DNA of 64,000 nucleotides from Flavobacterium piscis (GTDB taxonomy: Bacteria; Bacteroidota; Bacteroidia; Flavobacteriales; Flavobacteriaceae): NCBI RefSeq assembly GCF_001686925.1, contig NZ_LVEN01000035.1:124001-188000 (forward strand), in the 5' to 3' direction. This document shows, piece after piece, positions 17,650 through 26,728 of this stretch (position 1 is the first letter of the stretch; every line of letters begins with the position of its first letter). A model generated the notes under the pieces. That model saw only the letters and a program-made list of their open reading frames with translations, made no database searches and was not told where the DNA came from. Both the position numbers and the translations under genes were made by a program.

Positions 17650-18003
17650 AAAAAATGTTTCAAGTTTAAGGTTTCAGGTTTTTAAGTTGCCTTAGTTTGA
17701 ATATAAATTTTACCACAAAGAGCACAAAGTTTTTTCGCAAAGTTTCGCAAAGGCTTATATAGTATGTAAAGTTTGTTTTCTATCGAAAAAAGTTCACAAA
17801 GCTTTGCACTAAAATTTTTACCCAAAGCTTTGCGAGCTTTGACTACTTATTAAACACAAACTAAAAAACTTTGCGAAACTTTGCGAAAAAACTTTGTGCT
17901 CTTTGCGGTTAAACAAACACAATCTAATAACCTGACCCAACGCTGAAAGCCGAACAGCCAAAGCAAACAAAATAAACCTGAAACCTGAAACAAAAATAGA
18001 GAT
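17650..18003. repeat. Nested inverted repeats, CTTTGCG family (D) and CCTGAAAC words
   Basis: The 354-nt spacer has a long imperfect inverted repeat: ACCACAAAGAGCACAAAG (from 17712) and its complement ending GCTCTTTGCGGTT (near 17910). CGCAAAGTTTCGCAAAG lies inside, and outer GTTTCAGGTTT/AAACCTGAAAC blocks lie at about 17680 and 17990. Related CTTTGCGG words occur at 25722-25816 and 55020-55120. No gene was seen. Confidence 0.6.
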
Positions 18004-19434
18004 ATGGAACTGACGAGATTAATAGTAAAAGGAGGCGTTATTTCGCCGGGAGAATTAAGGGAAGTAGTCAATATGGCGATGGATCAGGGTTTAGATTCTA
18101 TTTCCTTTGGTTCAAGGCAGGATATTATTTTTCCAAAAGGATTTAAAACTTTAGCTAAAGAAAAACTGGGCAAACATCACTTTGTTTTTCCGGAGCAAAA
18201 AAGCGGTAATAATATTGTTTCATCCTATGTTTCTACAGATATTTTCAGGAATACCAATTGGCTTACCGGCAATAAGTTTTTATATATTTTAGAGCAATTT
18301 AAGGAGCAGCCACGACTAAAAGTGAATATCAACGATCCCAAACAACAGCTTGTTCCTTTGTTTACCGGACATCTTAATTTTATTGCTTCGGAACATGAAG
18401 ATTACTGGTATTTATACATTCGTTTACCCAATTGGGAGCGTATGGAAGTATATCCAATACTTATTTATAGTTGGGATATCGCACAGTTTTACTATGAAAT
18501 TGAAAGAATTACAGCTCAGGAATCTATTGGTATCGATATGATATTTGCACTTGTCAGCGAAGCCTTAGACACTAATAATAGAACAATTGATAAGCCTTTG
18601 AACGTTCCTTTTTATCCCTTTCCTTATTATGAAGGCATGAACCGTATGGGAATCGACCAGTACTGGCTGGGTTTGTATTGGAGAAATAATTTGTACAATT
18701 TAGATTTCCTGAAAGAAATGTGCGATTTGTGTTTTGATTGCAAAATTGGTAAAATATGTATTACGCCCTGGAAATCTTTTATTGTAAAAGGAATTCCCAA
18801 AGATCGAAAACTGGAATGGGAAAAATTTCTGGGTAAACGAGGCATCAATGTCCGCCATTCGTTATTAGAACTCAATTGGCATTTACCTGTAGCGGTAGAA
18901 TGGGCTTTGAATCTTAAAACATATTTGGTTCGAACACTCGATCAATTTGACATTAGCACTTACGGACTCACTTTTGGATTATCAGAATACAATCGCGACG
19001 GACACTATTTTACATCGATAGTGGTCGAGAAAAATGAATTACCAAAAGCTCTCGAATCCATTAAAATAAGAGATACTTATAATGTTTTATATGCAAAGAA
19101 TTTCGATGCCAATACACGCGAATATGTGGTGCATTCGCAAGATATAGACAAACTTGAACTCCCAACAATATTAATTGAACTGAGTAAGAAATATTTCGAA
19201 GAACTAGGAAATTCTGTTCCTGAAACAACAGAAAATCCACAGAAAAAAGAAAAACCGCAATTAGATATTTACCAATGTCAGGAATGTTTAACACTTTATA
19301 AATCCGAATACGGAGATGAAAGTCAGGGAATCCCGAAAGGCATTTTATTCACTGATTTAGCTGAAAACTATTGTTGTTCTCTATGCGAAGCGCCAAAGAG
19401 TAATTTTAAGATTCTGGAAATTGTTGAGAATTAA
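18004..19434 (+). CDS. Rubredoxin-tailed protein resembling a degenerate nitrite/sulfite reductase
   Basis: The 476-residue protein ends in a rubredoxin-type domain (about 420-470) with Cys425-x2-Cys428 and Cys458-x2-Cys461. The first 45 residues (VKGGVISPGELREVVNMA) look like the ferredoxin-like half domain of siroheme nitrite/sulfite reductases, and a second such half appears near 215-300. The C-x5-C and C-x3-C siroheme-cluster ligands are absent, so it is unlikely to reduce nitrite itself. It is probably an electron carrier or assembly partner for the upstream nitrate reductase, which is inference from position. A specific gene name is not available to me. Confidence 0.65.
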   Translation: MELTRLIVKGGVISPGELREVVNMAMDQGLDSISFGSRQDIIFPKGFKTLAKEKLGKHHFVFPEQKSGNNIVSSYVSTDIFRNTNWLTGNKFLYILEQFKEQPRLKVNINDPKQQLVPLFTGHLNFIASEHEDYWYLYIRLPNWERMEVYPILIYSWDIAQFYYEIERITAQESIGIDMIFALVSEALDTNNRTIDKPLNVPFYPFPYYEGMNRMGIDQYWLGLYWRNNLYNLDFLKEMCDLCFDCKIGKICITPWKSFIVKGIPKDRKLEWEKFLGKRGINVRHSLLELNWHLPVAVEWALNLKTYLVRTLDQFDISTYGLTFGLSEYNRDGHYFTSIVVEKNELPKALESIKIRDTYNVLYAKNFDANTREYVVHSQDIDKLELPTILIELSKKYFEELGNSVPETTENPQKKEKPQLDIYQCQECLTLYKSEYGDESQGIPKGILFTDLAENYCCSLCEAPKSNFKILEIVEN

Positions 19435-19811
19435 ACGAACTGATTTCATTAGTATTTTCAGGAGCTAATCCAGCTGTCCGCTATATCTTTTACTTTTTAA
19501 AGAAAAAAGTAAAAGGATGCCGCTTCCATCTGGGCTATGGCACTCGTTTTCAAAAGCAAAATCAAGTAAAACTATCATTTATCATTATTTCATATTATAA
19601 AGTAATTTACATTATTTCTCAAGTAGAATTGTTAAGAGATTTTAGTCTTTATTTTTTACCAAAAACTCAATCTATTAAAAATAAGCCCTTTATAGTTAAT
19701 TTTTAAGTAAAAACTTAACATTGGCGGACTTGTTTTATGTTTATCTTTACTTAACTGTTAATTAACAATTTAGTTACATTGTAGCAATTACTTATCTAAA
19801 ACCGCATCAAT
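19435..19811. other. Spacer holding a family-B repeat
   Basis: The 377-nt spacer contains a family-B repeat (19460-19537). The rest is AT-rich sequence, including several ATTAAC/GTTAAT words before the lysine-rich gene. No other feature was seen. Confidence 0.5.
19460..19537 (-). repeat. Dispersed repeat family B, copy 3 with a different core
   Basis: The flanks AGGAGCTAATCC and TGGGCTA match the other copies read on the opposite strand. The central palindrome is instead TTTTACTTTTT paired with AAAAAAGTAAAA, so flanks are conserved while the core palindrome has been replaced. Confidence 0.65.
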
Positions 19812-20441
19812 ATGGAAAACGAAAACGAAAAAATTACCCCAGAAAAAATTGATTCAACACCTGAAAATTCTCAGCCTGTTACAGAAAATAAAAAAACGGT
19901 AACTACGCCGGCTACAAAAACCCCAGTTCGCAAAGCAACGCCAACAACTGCTGCAAAACCTACTACGCCAACTACTACAACGCCGAAAGCTACAACAAAA
20001 ACTGCAGCAACAACTTCGCCGAAACCGGCAGCCCGTAGAGCTCCGGCAAGAAAAATTACTCCAGCTGCTATTGAAAAAACAGAAGAAATAACAACTCCTA
20101 AAGTAAACATCAAAGAACCAGTAAAAAAAGAGTCATCAGAAAGCAAGGCTGATGATTTGGTTGAAAAAACAAAAGGAGAAAGTAAAAAAGATAAATCAAC
20201 AGATAAAAAGAAGAAAAAAGTGAAAGACCAAGACAAGGAAAAAGAAAAAAAGAAATTAGCGAAGAAAAAAGATCAGGCTAAAAAAGACAAAAAGAAAGAA
20301 AAGGCTAAAAAAGCAAAACAAAAAGCTGCCGCTAAGAAAAAAGAAAAGGCTAAAAAAGCTAAGGATAAAGCGAAAGCTAAAAAAATAGCAAAAAAGAAAG
20401 CTAAATCTAAGAAAAAAGAGAAAGCTAAAAAGAAGAAATAA
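19812..20441 (+). CDS. Lysine/alanine-rich, histone H1-like basic protein
   Basis: The 209-residue product is low in complexity. It has an acidic start (1-20), a Thr/Pro/Ala-rich segment (about 30-85) and a Lys/Ala-rich tail (about 115-209) built from KKKEKAKKAK-like repeats. It has no predicted fold, signal peptide or membrane segment. Such tails occur in histone H1-like nucleoid proteins and in ribosome- or RNA-associated proteins, so nucleic-acid binding is a reasonable guess. It has no clear link to the nitrate genes. A long minus-strand open frame over it is a shadow of the repeats. Confidence 0.7.
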   Translation: MENENEKITPEKIDSTPENSQPVTENKKTVTTPATKTPVRKATPTTAAKPTTPTTTTPKATTKTAATTSPKPAARRAPARKITPAAIEKTEEITTPKVNIKEPVKKESSESKADDLVEKTKGESKKDKSTDKKKKKVKDQDKEKEKKKLAKKKDQAKKDKKKEKAKKAKQKAAAKKKEKAKKAKDKAKAKKIAKKKAKSKKKEKAKKKK

Positions 20442-20445
20442 TATT

Positions 20446-20480
20446 AAAAGAGGTTTGACTTGAAAAAGTTAGACCTTTTT
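20446..20480 (+). terminator. Imperfect terminator after the lysine-rich gene
   Basis: AGGTTTGACTT (20451-20461) pairs imperfectly with AAGTTAGACCT, and a T run follows. It lies between convergent genes. Confidence 0.6.
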
Positions 20481-20558
20481 TATTTGGTAAAGATTTATTC
20501 TTCTAGTTTATCATTTCGAGGCACGACAAATGACAATATTTCGTAAACTCTAAAAGAA

Positions 20559-21566
20559 CTATCCTCCAATCGCAATCATACTACGATTATCAAAGTGAAG
20601 CGTGGGATCATCCATTTCTTCCAGCGTAACCATTCCGGCTCGAACTTTCTTTTTATTTTTTATAGATTCAGAAATCAAATTCGTGATCGATTCACCATTT
20701 CTTAAAGGCGTTAGCAAATCGGTTTCAGTATTTGAGAAGAGACAATTCTTGATCTTTCCGTTTGCTGTAAGGCGAATTCTGTTGCAGCCGTCACAAAACG
20801 GATTAGTTATAGAACTTATTATTCCGAAATCGCCCTGAAAATCTTTTATTCTATAAGTTCTCGCCGTAAAGTTTTTTTCGTCTTCTAGTTTCTCAATTTC
20901 TTTTGAAGGAAAATTTTTCTCCAGTTCTGATAAAATTTCGTTTTGGGAAATCATTTTACTTCTGTCCCACTCGTTACCTGCAAAAGGCATAAATTCAATA
21001 AATCGAACTGATAAAGGCAAATATTGGGTTAATTTGACAAAATCTACAATTTCATTTTCGTTAAAACCTTTCATCAAAACTACATTTACTTTTACTTTAA
21101 AATCATTATTCAAAAGCAAATGCAAATTACCAACAACTTTCTCAAACTGATTTCTAAGCGTTATCGAATGAAATTTGGAAGCAACCAGCGTATCCAGACT
21201 CAAATTGATCTTATTGATTTTATTTTGCTTTAAAACATCAATATGACGATCGATTAAAATACCATTTGTAGTAATGGAAAGAGCAACGTCAAGAGCGGCT
21301 AATTTTGAAGCAATTTCCGGAAAATCTTTTCGCAGAAGCGGTTCTCCTCCGGTTAATCTAATTTTATCAACACCATTTTCCACGAAAGTTTGAGCAATCG
21401 AAAAAATCTCATCGGCCGTCATTAAACTGGCTTTTGGAGATAATTCGATTCCGTCAGCAGGCATGCAATACGTACAACGCAAATTGCATTTCTCTAAAAG
21501 CGAAATACGCAAATAATTGTGTTTTCGCCCAAAATCATCCGTTAAAATGGTTTTAGAGGGTGTCAT
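20559..21566 (-). CDS. moaA: GTP 3',8-cyclase, molybdenum cofactor step 1
   Basis: The 335-residue radical-SAM enzyme has the CNLRCTYCMP motif (C-x3-C-x2-C, about 27-34) and a C-terminal [4Fe-4S] segment CDGCNRIRLTANGKIKNCLF. It ends in Gly-Gly, needed for MoaA activity with MoaC. It converts GTP to the 3',8-cyclo intermediate of molybdopterin. It is the last gene of the minus-strand Moco operon and overlaps the end of moaCB by 14 nt, which suggests translational coupling. Confidence 0.96.
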   Translation of the reverse strand: MTPSKTILTDDFGRKHNYLRISLLEKCNLRCTYCMPADGIELSPKASLMTADEIFSIAQTFVENGVDKIRLTGGEPLLRKDFPEIASKLAALDVALSITTNGILIDRHIDVLKQNKINKINLSLDTLVASKFHSITLRNQFEKVVGNLHLLLNNDFKVKVNVVLMKGFNENEIVDFVKLTQYLPLSVRFIEFMPFAGNEWDRSKMISQNEILSELEKNFPSKEIEKLEDEKNFTARTYRIKDFQGDFGIISSITNPFCDGCNRIRLTANGKIKNCLFSNTETDLLTPLRNGESITNLISESIKNKKKVRAGMVTLEEMDDPTLHFDNRSMIAIGG

Positions 21567-22467
21567 GATTTTTTCCTTTTAAAATATGAAAAACGTGCAG
21601 TACATGCGGAAAAATGGCATCCATAGATTCTCTGGCGCCGTTTGTTGATCCCGGCAAAGCCAAAACCAAACTTTTTCCTAATGTTCCTGCAACTGTTCTG
21701 GATAACATTGCATATGGCATTCTTTGCTGACCATAATCACGAATGGCTTCTTCAATTCCCGGAATTCTGCTTTCCAGTAATGGAGACAAAGCTTCGGGAG
21801 TAACATCTCTTGGAGATAATCCTGTTCCTCCTGTAAAAATGACCAGTTGGTGCTCTTTGGCGAAAGCCTTTGTTTTTTCCTGAATAATATCCAATTCATC
21901 AGGAATAATTTCATAATGTGCTGTTTCTACTCCGCAGGCATTTAGTTTTTCTACAATAATTTTTCCGGAACGATCTTCTTTATCACCCGCAAAAATTGAG
22001 TCAGAACAAACAAAAACTGCTGCTTTAATTACATTTGAAAATTTATTTTTGAAAGATGATTTCCCACCTTCTTTATGAATTAATTTAATAGTCGAAATTT
22101 CGATTTCCTTATCAATCGGTTTCAGCATATCATACATCGTCAGAGCCACTATAGATGCTCCGTGCATGGCTTCAACCTCTACTCCTGTTTTGTAAACGGT
22201 TTTTACATTAAAAATAATTTCAATCGTTAGACCTTCAATTTTATAATCTACGGAAGTAAATTCAATTGGAATGGGATGACAATCCGGAATCGATAAATGC
22301 GTGTTTTTTACTGCAAATAATCCGGCGGTTTTCGCCATTTCAAATACATTTCCTTTTGGCACCAGGTTATTTACCACAGCATCAATTGTTTCCTGTTTAC
22401 TTACTTTTACAATTGCTGTAGCTGTAGCAGCTCTTAAAGTGCTTATTTTATGCGTAATATCAACCAT
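21553..22467 (-). CDS. moaCB: Bifunctional MoaC-MoaB/Mog fusion protein
   Basis: The 304-residue fusion has MoaC in residues about 1-150 (MVDITHKISTLRAATA, then HPIPIEFTSV and VEVEAMHGASIVALTMYDM). A MoaB/MogA-type molybdopterin adenylyltransferase domain follows (about 155-300: IFTGGTGLSPRDVTPEA and LALPGSTNGARESM). MoaC makes cyclic pyranopterin and the second half adenylylates molybdopterin. I chose the ATG at 22467. The frame extends upstream to 22530 but would overlap moaE deeply. The chosen start overlaps moaE by 8 nt. Confidence 0.93.
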   Translation of the reverse strand: MVDITHKISTLRAATATAIVKVSKQETIDAVVNNLVPKGNVFEMAKTAGLFAVKNTHLSIPDCHPIPIEFTSVDYKIEGLTIEIIFNVKTVYKTGVEVEAMHGASIVALTMYDMLKPIDKEIEISTIKLIHKEGGKSSFKNKFSNVIKAAVFVCSDSIFAGDKEDRSGKIIVEKLNACGVETAHYEIIPDELDIIQEKTKAFAKEHQLVIFTGGTGLSPRDVTPEALSPLLESRIPGIEEAIRDYGQQRMPYAMLSRTVAGTLGKSLVLALPGSTNGARESMDAIFPHVLHVFHILKGKNHDTL

Positions 22468-22897
22468 TAGTATTTTGTTTCCAGGTGAATGTATCGTTTT
22501 CAAACATTTCTTTTCCAAAAATGGGCACATCGGTTTTTATCCAGTTTACAATGGCTTCTGTCGCTTCATAAACTTGTTTGCGTCGTGTTGCCGAAACAAA
22601 TACAAACAAACAAATTTCGCCTGCTTTTACCACGCCTAAACTATGGTAAATGTGCATGCAGGTCAAATCGAATTTGGCAAAAGCTTTTTCGCGAATAGCA
22701 TGCAGCGCTTCGTTGGCCATATCCGTATAAGCGGAATAATCGATTGCAACAACCGTATTATCGTGAATAACATCGCCGCGAACTTGTCCTAAAAAAATAT
22801 TATGCGCACCAATCGTATGTTTTGACTGATGCTTAGCGATTGATTCTGCGATAAATTCAGGAGCAATTGGCCCTTCTACAAATACATTTTTACTCAT
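22460..22897 (-). CDS. moaE: Molybdopterin synthase catalytic subunit
   Basis: The 145-residue protein has the MoaE pattern: GAHNIFLGQVR near 31, the DYSAYTDMANEAL segment, MHIYHSLGVVKAGE and an RKQVYEATEAIVNWIK helix with the catalytic-type Lys. With MoaD thiocarboxylate it forms the dithiolene of molybdopterin. It overlaps moaCB and follows moeB after about 100 nt, which include an inverted repeat. Confidence 0.95.
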   Translation of the reverse strand: MSKNVFVEGPIAPEFIAESIAKHQSKHTIGAHNIFLGQVRGDVIHDNTVVAIDYSAYTDMANEALHAIREKAFAKFDLTCMHIYHSLGVVKAGEICLFVFVSATRRKQVYEATEAIVNWIKTDVPIFGKEMFENDTFTWKQNTNG

Positions 22898-22915
22898 TGT
22901 TTATGTTTTTTTTCT

Positions 22916-23002
22916 GCCACAGATTAAAGGATTGAATTGCTTTTTTCTTCTTCCACGAATTTCACTAATTTTAACAATCAATTTAATCCTTTAATCTGTG
23001 GC
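22916..23002 (-). repeat. Inverted repeat between moeB and moaE
   Basis: GCCACAGATTAAAGGATT (starting at 22916) and its complement (ending at 23002) form 23-bp arms with one wobble position. The right arm reaches into the moeB stop codon. It could be an internal processing or attenuation site within the operon. The sequence GCCACAGATTAAAGG is also a common dispersed word in such genomes. Confidence 0.5.
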
Positions 23003-24075
23003 TATATTTTTATTTCTTCTAATAATTGTTTCATTACCAAAGCTCCTCCAGCAATACTTTTTACATTTTTAAATTGATGTTTCTGAAGCAATTCTGCTGC
23101 AATTTTACTTCTAATTCCGGATTGGCAAAAAACGTAAATGGTTTGGTTTTTATCTAGTTTTTCCATTTCGTTTTCCAAATTCATTAAAGGAATCCGGATT
23201 TGATTTATTAAACTGATTTTTGGTAATTCATCGCTATTTCTAACATCTAGAAATAAAACCTCAGGAATATTAATTTCATCTAAAACCGCTTCAAATTTTA
23301 CTTCTTCAACCTGATATTCTTCTTTACTATATTTTTTATCAAAAATCTCTTTGGTCATCAATTGAACATCACTTTTATCAAAATCATATTTTTGCTGTTC
23401 GTTATTCAAAATACTATACACTACTATTTTACCACTTAAGACATTTCCAATTTCCAAAATCATTTTGATGACTTCGTTGGCCTGAAGCTGTCCGATAATC
23501 CCAACTGTAATTCCAATTACTCCGGCATCTTCACAATTGGCTGATTGTGTATTTTCATCCGGATACAAACATCTGTAAGTAGGTCCGTTTTGATAATTAA
23601 AAACCGAAATCTGGCCTTGAAATCTAAAAACAGATCCGTATACCATTGGTTTATTTGTAATTAAACACGCATCATTTATCAGATATTTAATAGCAATATT
23701 ATCTGTTGCATCAACAATAATATCATAATTTTCGAATAAGGAAATGGCATTTTTTCCTGACAATTTCTCCGTAATTGCATTCACTTTTACAAGCGGATTC
23801 AATTCAGTAATCATCGCTTTAGCTTCTTTTGCTTTATGTTTTCCAACAGCCGAACTTTTGTAAATGACCTGACGATGCAAATTGGAAATTTCGATAACAT
23901 CATCATCAACAATTCCTATTTCTCCAACACCGGCCGCAGCTAAATAAGGCAATATCGAAGCTCCCAAACCTCCTGCTCCAATAACCAGAACTTTAGCTTT
24001 AGATAATTTATCCTGACCAGCCTCTCCTATTTCAGGAAGGATTATTTGTCGGTTATAACGTGCTGTTGTATTCAT
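23002..24075 (-). CDS. moeB: MoeB/ThiF-type adenylyltransferase with C-terminal rhodanese domain
   Basis: The 357-residue protein has an E1-like adenylyltransferase domain (VIGAGGLGASILPYLAAAGVG at about 31, DATDN at about 123) followed by a rhodanese domain (about 260-355) with active-site Cys in VFCQSGIRS. It activates the MoaD C-terminal Gly, and the rhodanese domain probably delivers sulfur. MoeB proteins with a rhodanese tail (MoeBR) are known. Zn ligands in the adenylyltransferase part seem reduced, with Cys in YRCLYP only. It sits directly after moaD in the operon. Confidence 0.92.
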   Translation of the reverse strand: MNTTARYNRQIILPEIGEAGQDKLSKAKVLVIGAGGLGASILPYLAAAGVGEIGIVDDDVIEISNLHRQVIYKSSAVGKHKAKEAKAMITELNPLVKVNAITEKLSGKNAISLFENYDIIVDATDNIAIKYLINDACLITNKPMVYGSVFRFQGQISVFNYQNGPTYRCLYPDENTQSANCEDAGVIGITVGIIGQLQANEVIKMILEIGNVLSGKIVVYSILNNEQQKYDFDKSDVQLMTKEIFDKKYSKEEYQVEEVKFEAVLDEINIPEVLFLDVRNSDELPKISLINQIRIPLMNLENEMEKLDKNQTIYVFCQSGIRSKIAAELLQKHQFKNVKSIAGGALVMKQLLEEIKI

Positions 24076-24086
24076 ACAAACTCAAT

Positions 24087-24323
24087 TTATCCTCCTGCAA
24101 AAGGCGGTAATAAGGCAACAATGTCACTTGTTTGTAACTTATAATCTGTTGCTTTTGGTACAATTTTCTGGTTCACTGCCACACTAAAAGAAATCGAATC
24201 AAATCGATATTTCGCCTCTAAATCCTGCAATAAATCCTGCAATGACAATTCAGAAGTTGCTATCTTTTCGAAACTACATTGAGTCTTTTCTGCTACAGCG
24301 CCAAAATATTTAATCTCAATCAT
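24087..24323 (-). CDS. moaD: Molybdopterin synthase sulfur carrier subunit
   Basis: The 78-residue ubiquitin-like protein starts IEIKYFGAVAEKT and ends LLPPFAGG, with the C-terminal Gly-Gly needed for adenylation and thiocarboxylation. Its start overlaps the cobA stop by one base, so the two are translationally coupled. moeB follows 11 nt later. Confidence 0.95.
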   Translation of the reverse strand: MIEIKYFGAVAEKTQCSFEKIATSELSLQDLLQDLEAKYRFDSISFSVAVNQKIVPKATDYKLQTSDIVALLPPFAGG

Positions 24324-25114
24324 TATTTTAAATTTAAATTCTGAAAAATAAATTCATCTTCAAAATGTTCCTGAAAATAAGACGTCAGCCTTGAAGTGTT
24401 TTTTACTACTTCGCCAATTACAATAATTGCCGGTGACGAAATTTTATTTTCAGCTACTAATTTACTAATTGAACTTATCGTTCCTACTACTTTTTGTTCG
24501 GTATTTTTAGTTCCGTTTTGAATAATTGCTATCGGTAAATCATCCTGTCTATTTTGCTGATAGATCGAAATGATTTCCTCTAATTTATGCATTCCCATCA
24601 AAATAACCACCGTCGCATTCGATTTTGATGCTAAATGAACATCTTTAGACAATTCATGATTGGAAGTTGTTCCCGTAATTACCCAAAAACTTTCTGCAAT
24701 CTGACGTTGTGTCAAACTTATTCCTACCGATGCCGGAACTCCTAAAGCAGATGAAATTCCAGGAACAATACTGGTTGCTAACCCAAATTGTTCTGCATAT
24801 TCTATTTCTTCACTTCCTCTTCCAAAAATAAACGGATCACCGCCTTTCAAACGTACGACATGACCATAACGATTTGCCATTGAAACAATCAATTCGTTAA
24901 TCTGATCCTGCGTATAAGCGTGACAACCCAATCTTTTGCCCACAAAAACAATTTCTGCCTTTGTTGCATATTGCAATAATTCTTCATTGACAAGCGCATC
25001 GTATAAAACAACATCAGCTTTTTCTAAAGCTTTTATGGCTTTTAACGTAATTAATTCGACATCGCCAGGACCTGCGCCTACAATTGTTAATTTTGGTGTT
25101 TTTAAATTTCGCAT
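24323..25114 (-). CDS. cobA: Uroporphyrinogen-III C-methyltransferase (siroheme pathway)
   Basis: The 263-residue enzyme is a SUMT with VGAGPGDVELITLKA (about 11-25), a VVRLKGGDPFIFGRG segment (about 86-100) and VPGISSALGVPASVGI (about 117-132). It makes precorrin-2 from uroporphyrinogen III using SAM, the first dedicated step to siroheme for NirB. It lacks the CysG dehydrogenase/ferrochelatase half, so those steps must be encoded elsewhere. Its place inside a Moco operon fits a shared role: cofactor supply for nitrate and nitrite reductases. Confidence 0.94.
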   Translation of the reverse strand: MRNLKTPKLTIVGAGPGDVELITLKAIKALEKADVVLYDALVNEELLQYATKAEIVFVGKRLGCHAYTQDQINELIVSMANRYGHVVRLKGGDPFIFGRGSEEIEYAEQFGLATSIVPGISSALGVPASVGISLTQRQIAESFWVITGTTSNHELSKDVHLASKSNATVVILMGMHKLEEIISIYQQNRQDDLPIAIIQNGTKNTEQKVVGTISSISKLVAENKISSPAIIVIGEVVKNTSRLTSYFQEHFEDEFIFQNLNLK

Positions 25115-25119
25115 AGTTT

Positions 25120-25692
25120 TTAACTTAAATTGATATTCAGGTCGTTTAATTCGTCAACAGAATTAATATTAGTCAAATGAAAGTTTTCACTTTCTTCGAT
25201 CGTGATGATTTGATGCGGAATTTTCGCTATTAAATTCATCATTTTTAAATCGTCATTATCAATTGCGCTTTTGATAACGGGTAATACTTTTTTAGAATAA
25301 ATTCCAATTAAGGGATGCATTCTGCTTTCCGAAGCAAAAACGGTGATTTCAGCTTCCTGATTGTGTTTCGAAATTAATTCTGATAATAATTCGGTCGAAA
25401 TTAACGGAATATCACAACTCAGAATCAAATTGAATTCTGTTTCAGAATTGATCAACGCTGTATAGATTCCTCCCAAAGGTCCTTTATCAGTTATGATGTC
25501 AGGTATTTTTTGGTACGATAAATAATCGTATTCTTTATTATTCGTTATTAATTTTATAGTCGATGTAATGGGTAAAACTGCTTTAATAATATGCTCAATA
25601 AATGGTTTATTCTGAAACAGGACTAAACCTTTCTCAGCTTGCATTCGGGAACTTTTTCCTCCACAAAGAATAAATACTGTTAAAGCTTCCAT
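25120..25692 (-). CDS. mobA: Molybdenum cofactor guanylyltransferase
   Basis: The 190-residue protein has the nucleotidyltransferase start LCGGKSSRMQAEKGLVLF (about 9-26), then GPLGGIYTALI and SCDIPLIS. It attaches GMP to molybdopterin to form the bis-MGD cofactor used by NasA/NapA-type reductases such as the two in this window. It lies 5 nt upstream of cobA in the minus-strand operon. Confidence 0.93.
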   Translation of the reverse strand: MEALTVFILCGGKSSRMQAEKGLVLFQNKPFIEHIIKAVLPITSTIKLITNNKEYDYLSYQKIPDIITDKGPLGGIYTALINSETEFNLILSCDIPLISTELLSELISKHNQEAEITVFASESRMHPLIGIYSKKVLPVIKSAIDNDDLKMMNLIAKIPHQIITIEESENFHLTNINSVDELNDLNINLS

Positions 25693-25719
25693 GACTAATT
25701 TTGTTTCAGGTTAAATGAG

Positions 25720-25816
25720 AAAAATTTTACCGCAAAGAGCGCCAAGATTTTATTTTCTACTGAGTTTAAAAATAAATTACTTAGGCAAAAGAACATTGCG
25801 TACTTTGCGGTTAATT
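25720..25816. repeat. CTTTGCGG-family (D) inverted repeat
   Basis: TTACCGCAAAGAGCGCCAAG near the left end and TACTTTGCGGTTAA near the right end form an imperfect inverted repeat in the TSUP-mobA spacer. It shares words with the repeat at 17712-17910. Confidence 0.5.
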
Positions 25817-25859
25817 TTTTGTTTCAAATTTCAGGTTTTACCATTGTTACTTATTTTCT

Positions 25860-26606
25860 TTATGGAAAAATCAATTTTATACTTGCCATTAAAATCACGG
25901 TTCCTAAAACAAATTTTAATGTTTTATTAGAGAAATATCCACTACCGTAAAATCCACCTAAAACTCCTCCAATAACTGCAATCGGAACCAAATAAAAACT
26001 CTCCATCGGAATTGTTTTCCCTCCTAAAAAGAAGCCTAACATACCAGCAAATGAATTCACAAAAATGAATAAACTTGATATTGCTGCAGACTCTTTTACG
26101 GTTGCCCAACCTAAAAATAATAAAATTGGACTCAGGATAATTCCGCCGCCAATTCCTAACATTCCGGACAATAAACCTATTATAAATCCTATTGCCAATG
26201 CAAAAGGCAATTTAATCTCAACTGCTTCTTTTTCTTTAAAACTAAATAATCCAAACAATCTGAATGCAGCAAAAACCAATACAATACCCAAAATAATTTT
26301 ATAAATCGTATTATCCAAAGTGACAAAACCTCCAATAAATGCCGCTGGAACTGAGGCAATCGCAAACGGATAAAACAGCTTTGGCTTGAAATATTTCATT
26401 CTGTAATAAAAGAAAAACGAAATACTGGATACAAATAAGTTCAACAGCAATGCCGAAGGTTTCATAATAGCAACCGGAAAAGCAAAAATGGTCATCAAAG
26501 CCAAATAACCCGATGCGCCGCCATGCCCAACACTAGAATACAAGAAAGCAATCACGATTAAAGCAAAGCTGAATAATACAATATTTTCGGAACTAAGAAG
26601 GCTCAT
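25860..26606 (-). CDS. TSUP-family permease (TauE/SafE-like)
   Basis: The 248-residue membrane protein has about eight helices in two repeats. The repeats carry SSVGHGGASGYLALM near the N-terminus and GLLSGMLGIGGGIILSP in the middle, typical of TSUP proteins. The family moves sulfite, sulfonates or other sulfur anions. Its place in the Moco operon could mean sulfite or another oxyanion handled by molybdoenzymes. Molybdate has a separate ABC carrier in most bacteria, and none is here. The substrate is open. Confidence 0.8.
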   Translation of the reverse strand: MSLLSSENIVLFSFALIVIAFLYSSVGHGGASGYLALMTIFAFPVAIMKPSALLLNLFVSSISFFFYYRMKYFKPKLFYPFAIASVPAAFIGGFVTLDNTIYKIILGIVLVFAAFRLFGLFSFKEKEAVEIKLPFALAIGFIIGLLSGMLGIGGGIILSPILLFLGWATVKESAAISSLFIFVNSFAGMLGFFLGGKTIPMESFYLVPIAVIGGVLGGFYGSGYFSNKTLKFVLGTVILMASIKLIFP

Positions 26607-26728
26607 AATTTTTGTTTCGGTTTTTTGTTTTGATTTTTTGTTTCAAGTTTCAAGTTTTCTTTGTTTTCAGGTTTATGCTGTATGTTTAAATTTACATACT
26701 GCATTTCAAACTTTTCACTCAATATTCC

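Noticed and set aside
19871..20236. Minus-strand open frame of 121 codons over the lysine-rich gene
   Set aside because: Its Val/Phe/Ala-rich translation is the antisense of the Lys/Thr/Ala repeats and has no start context or family.
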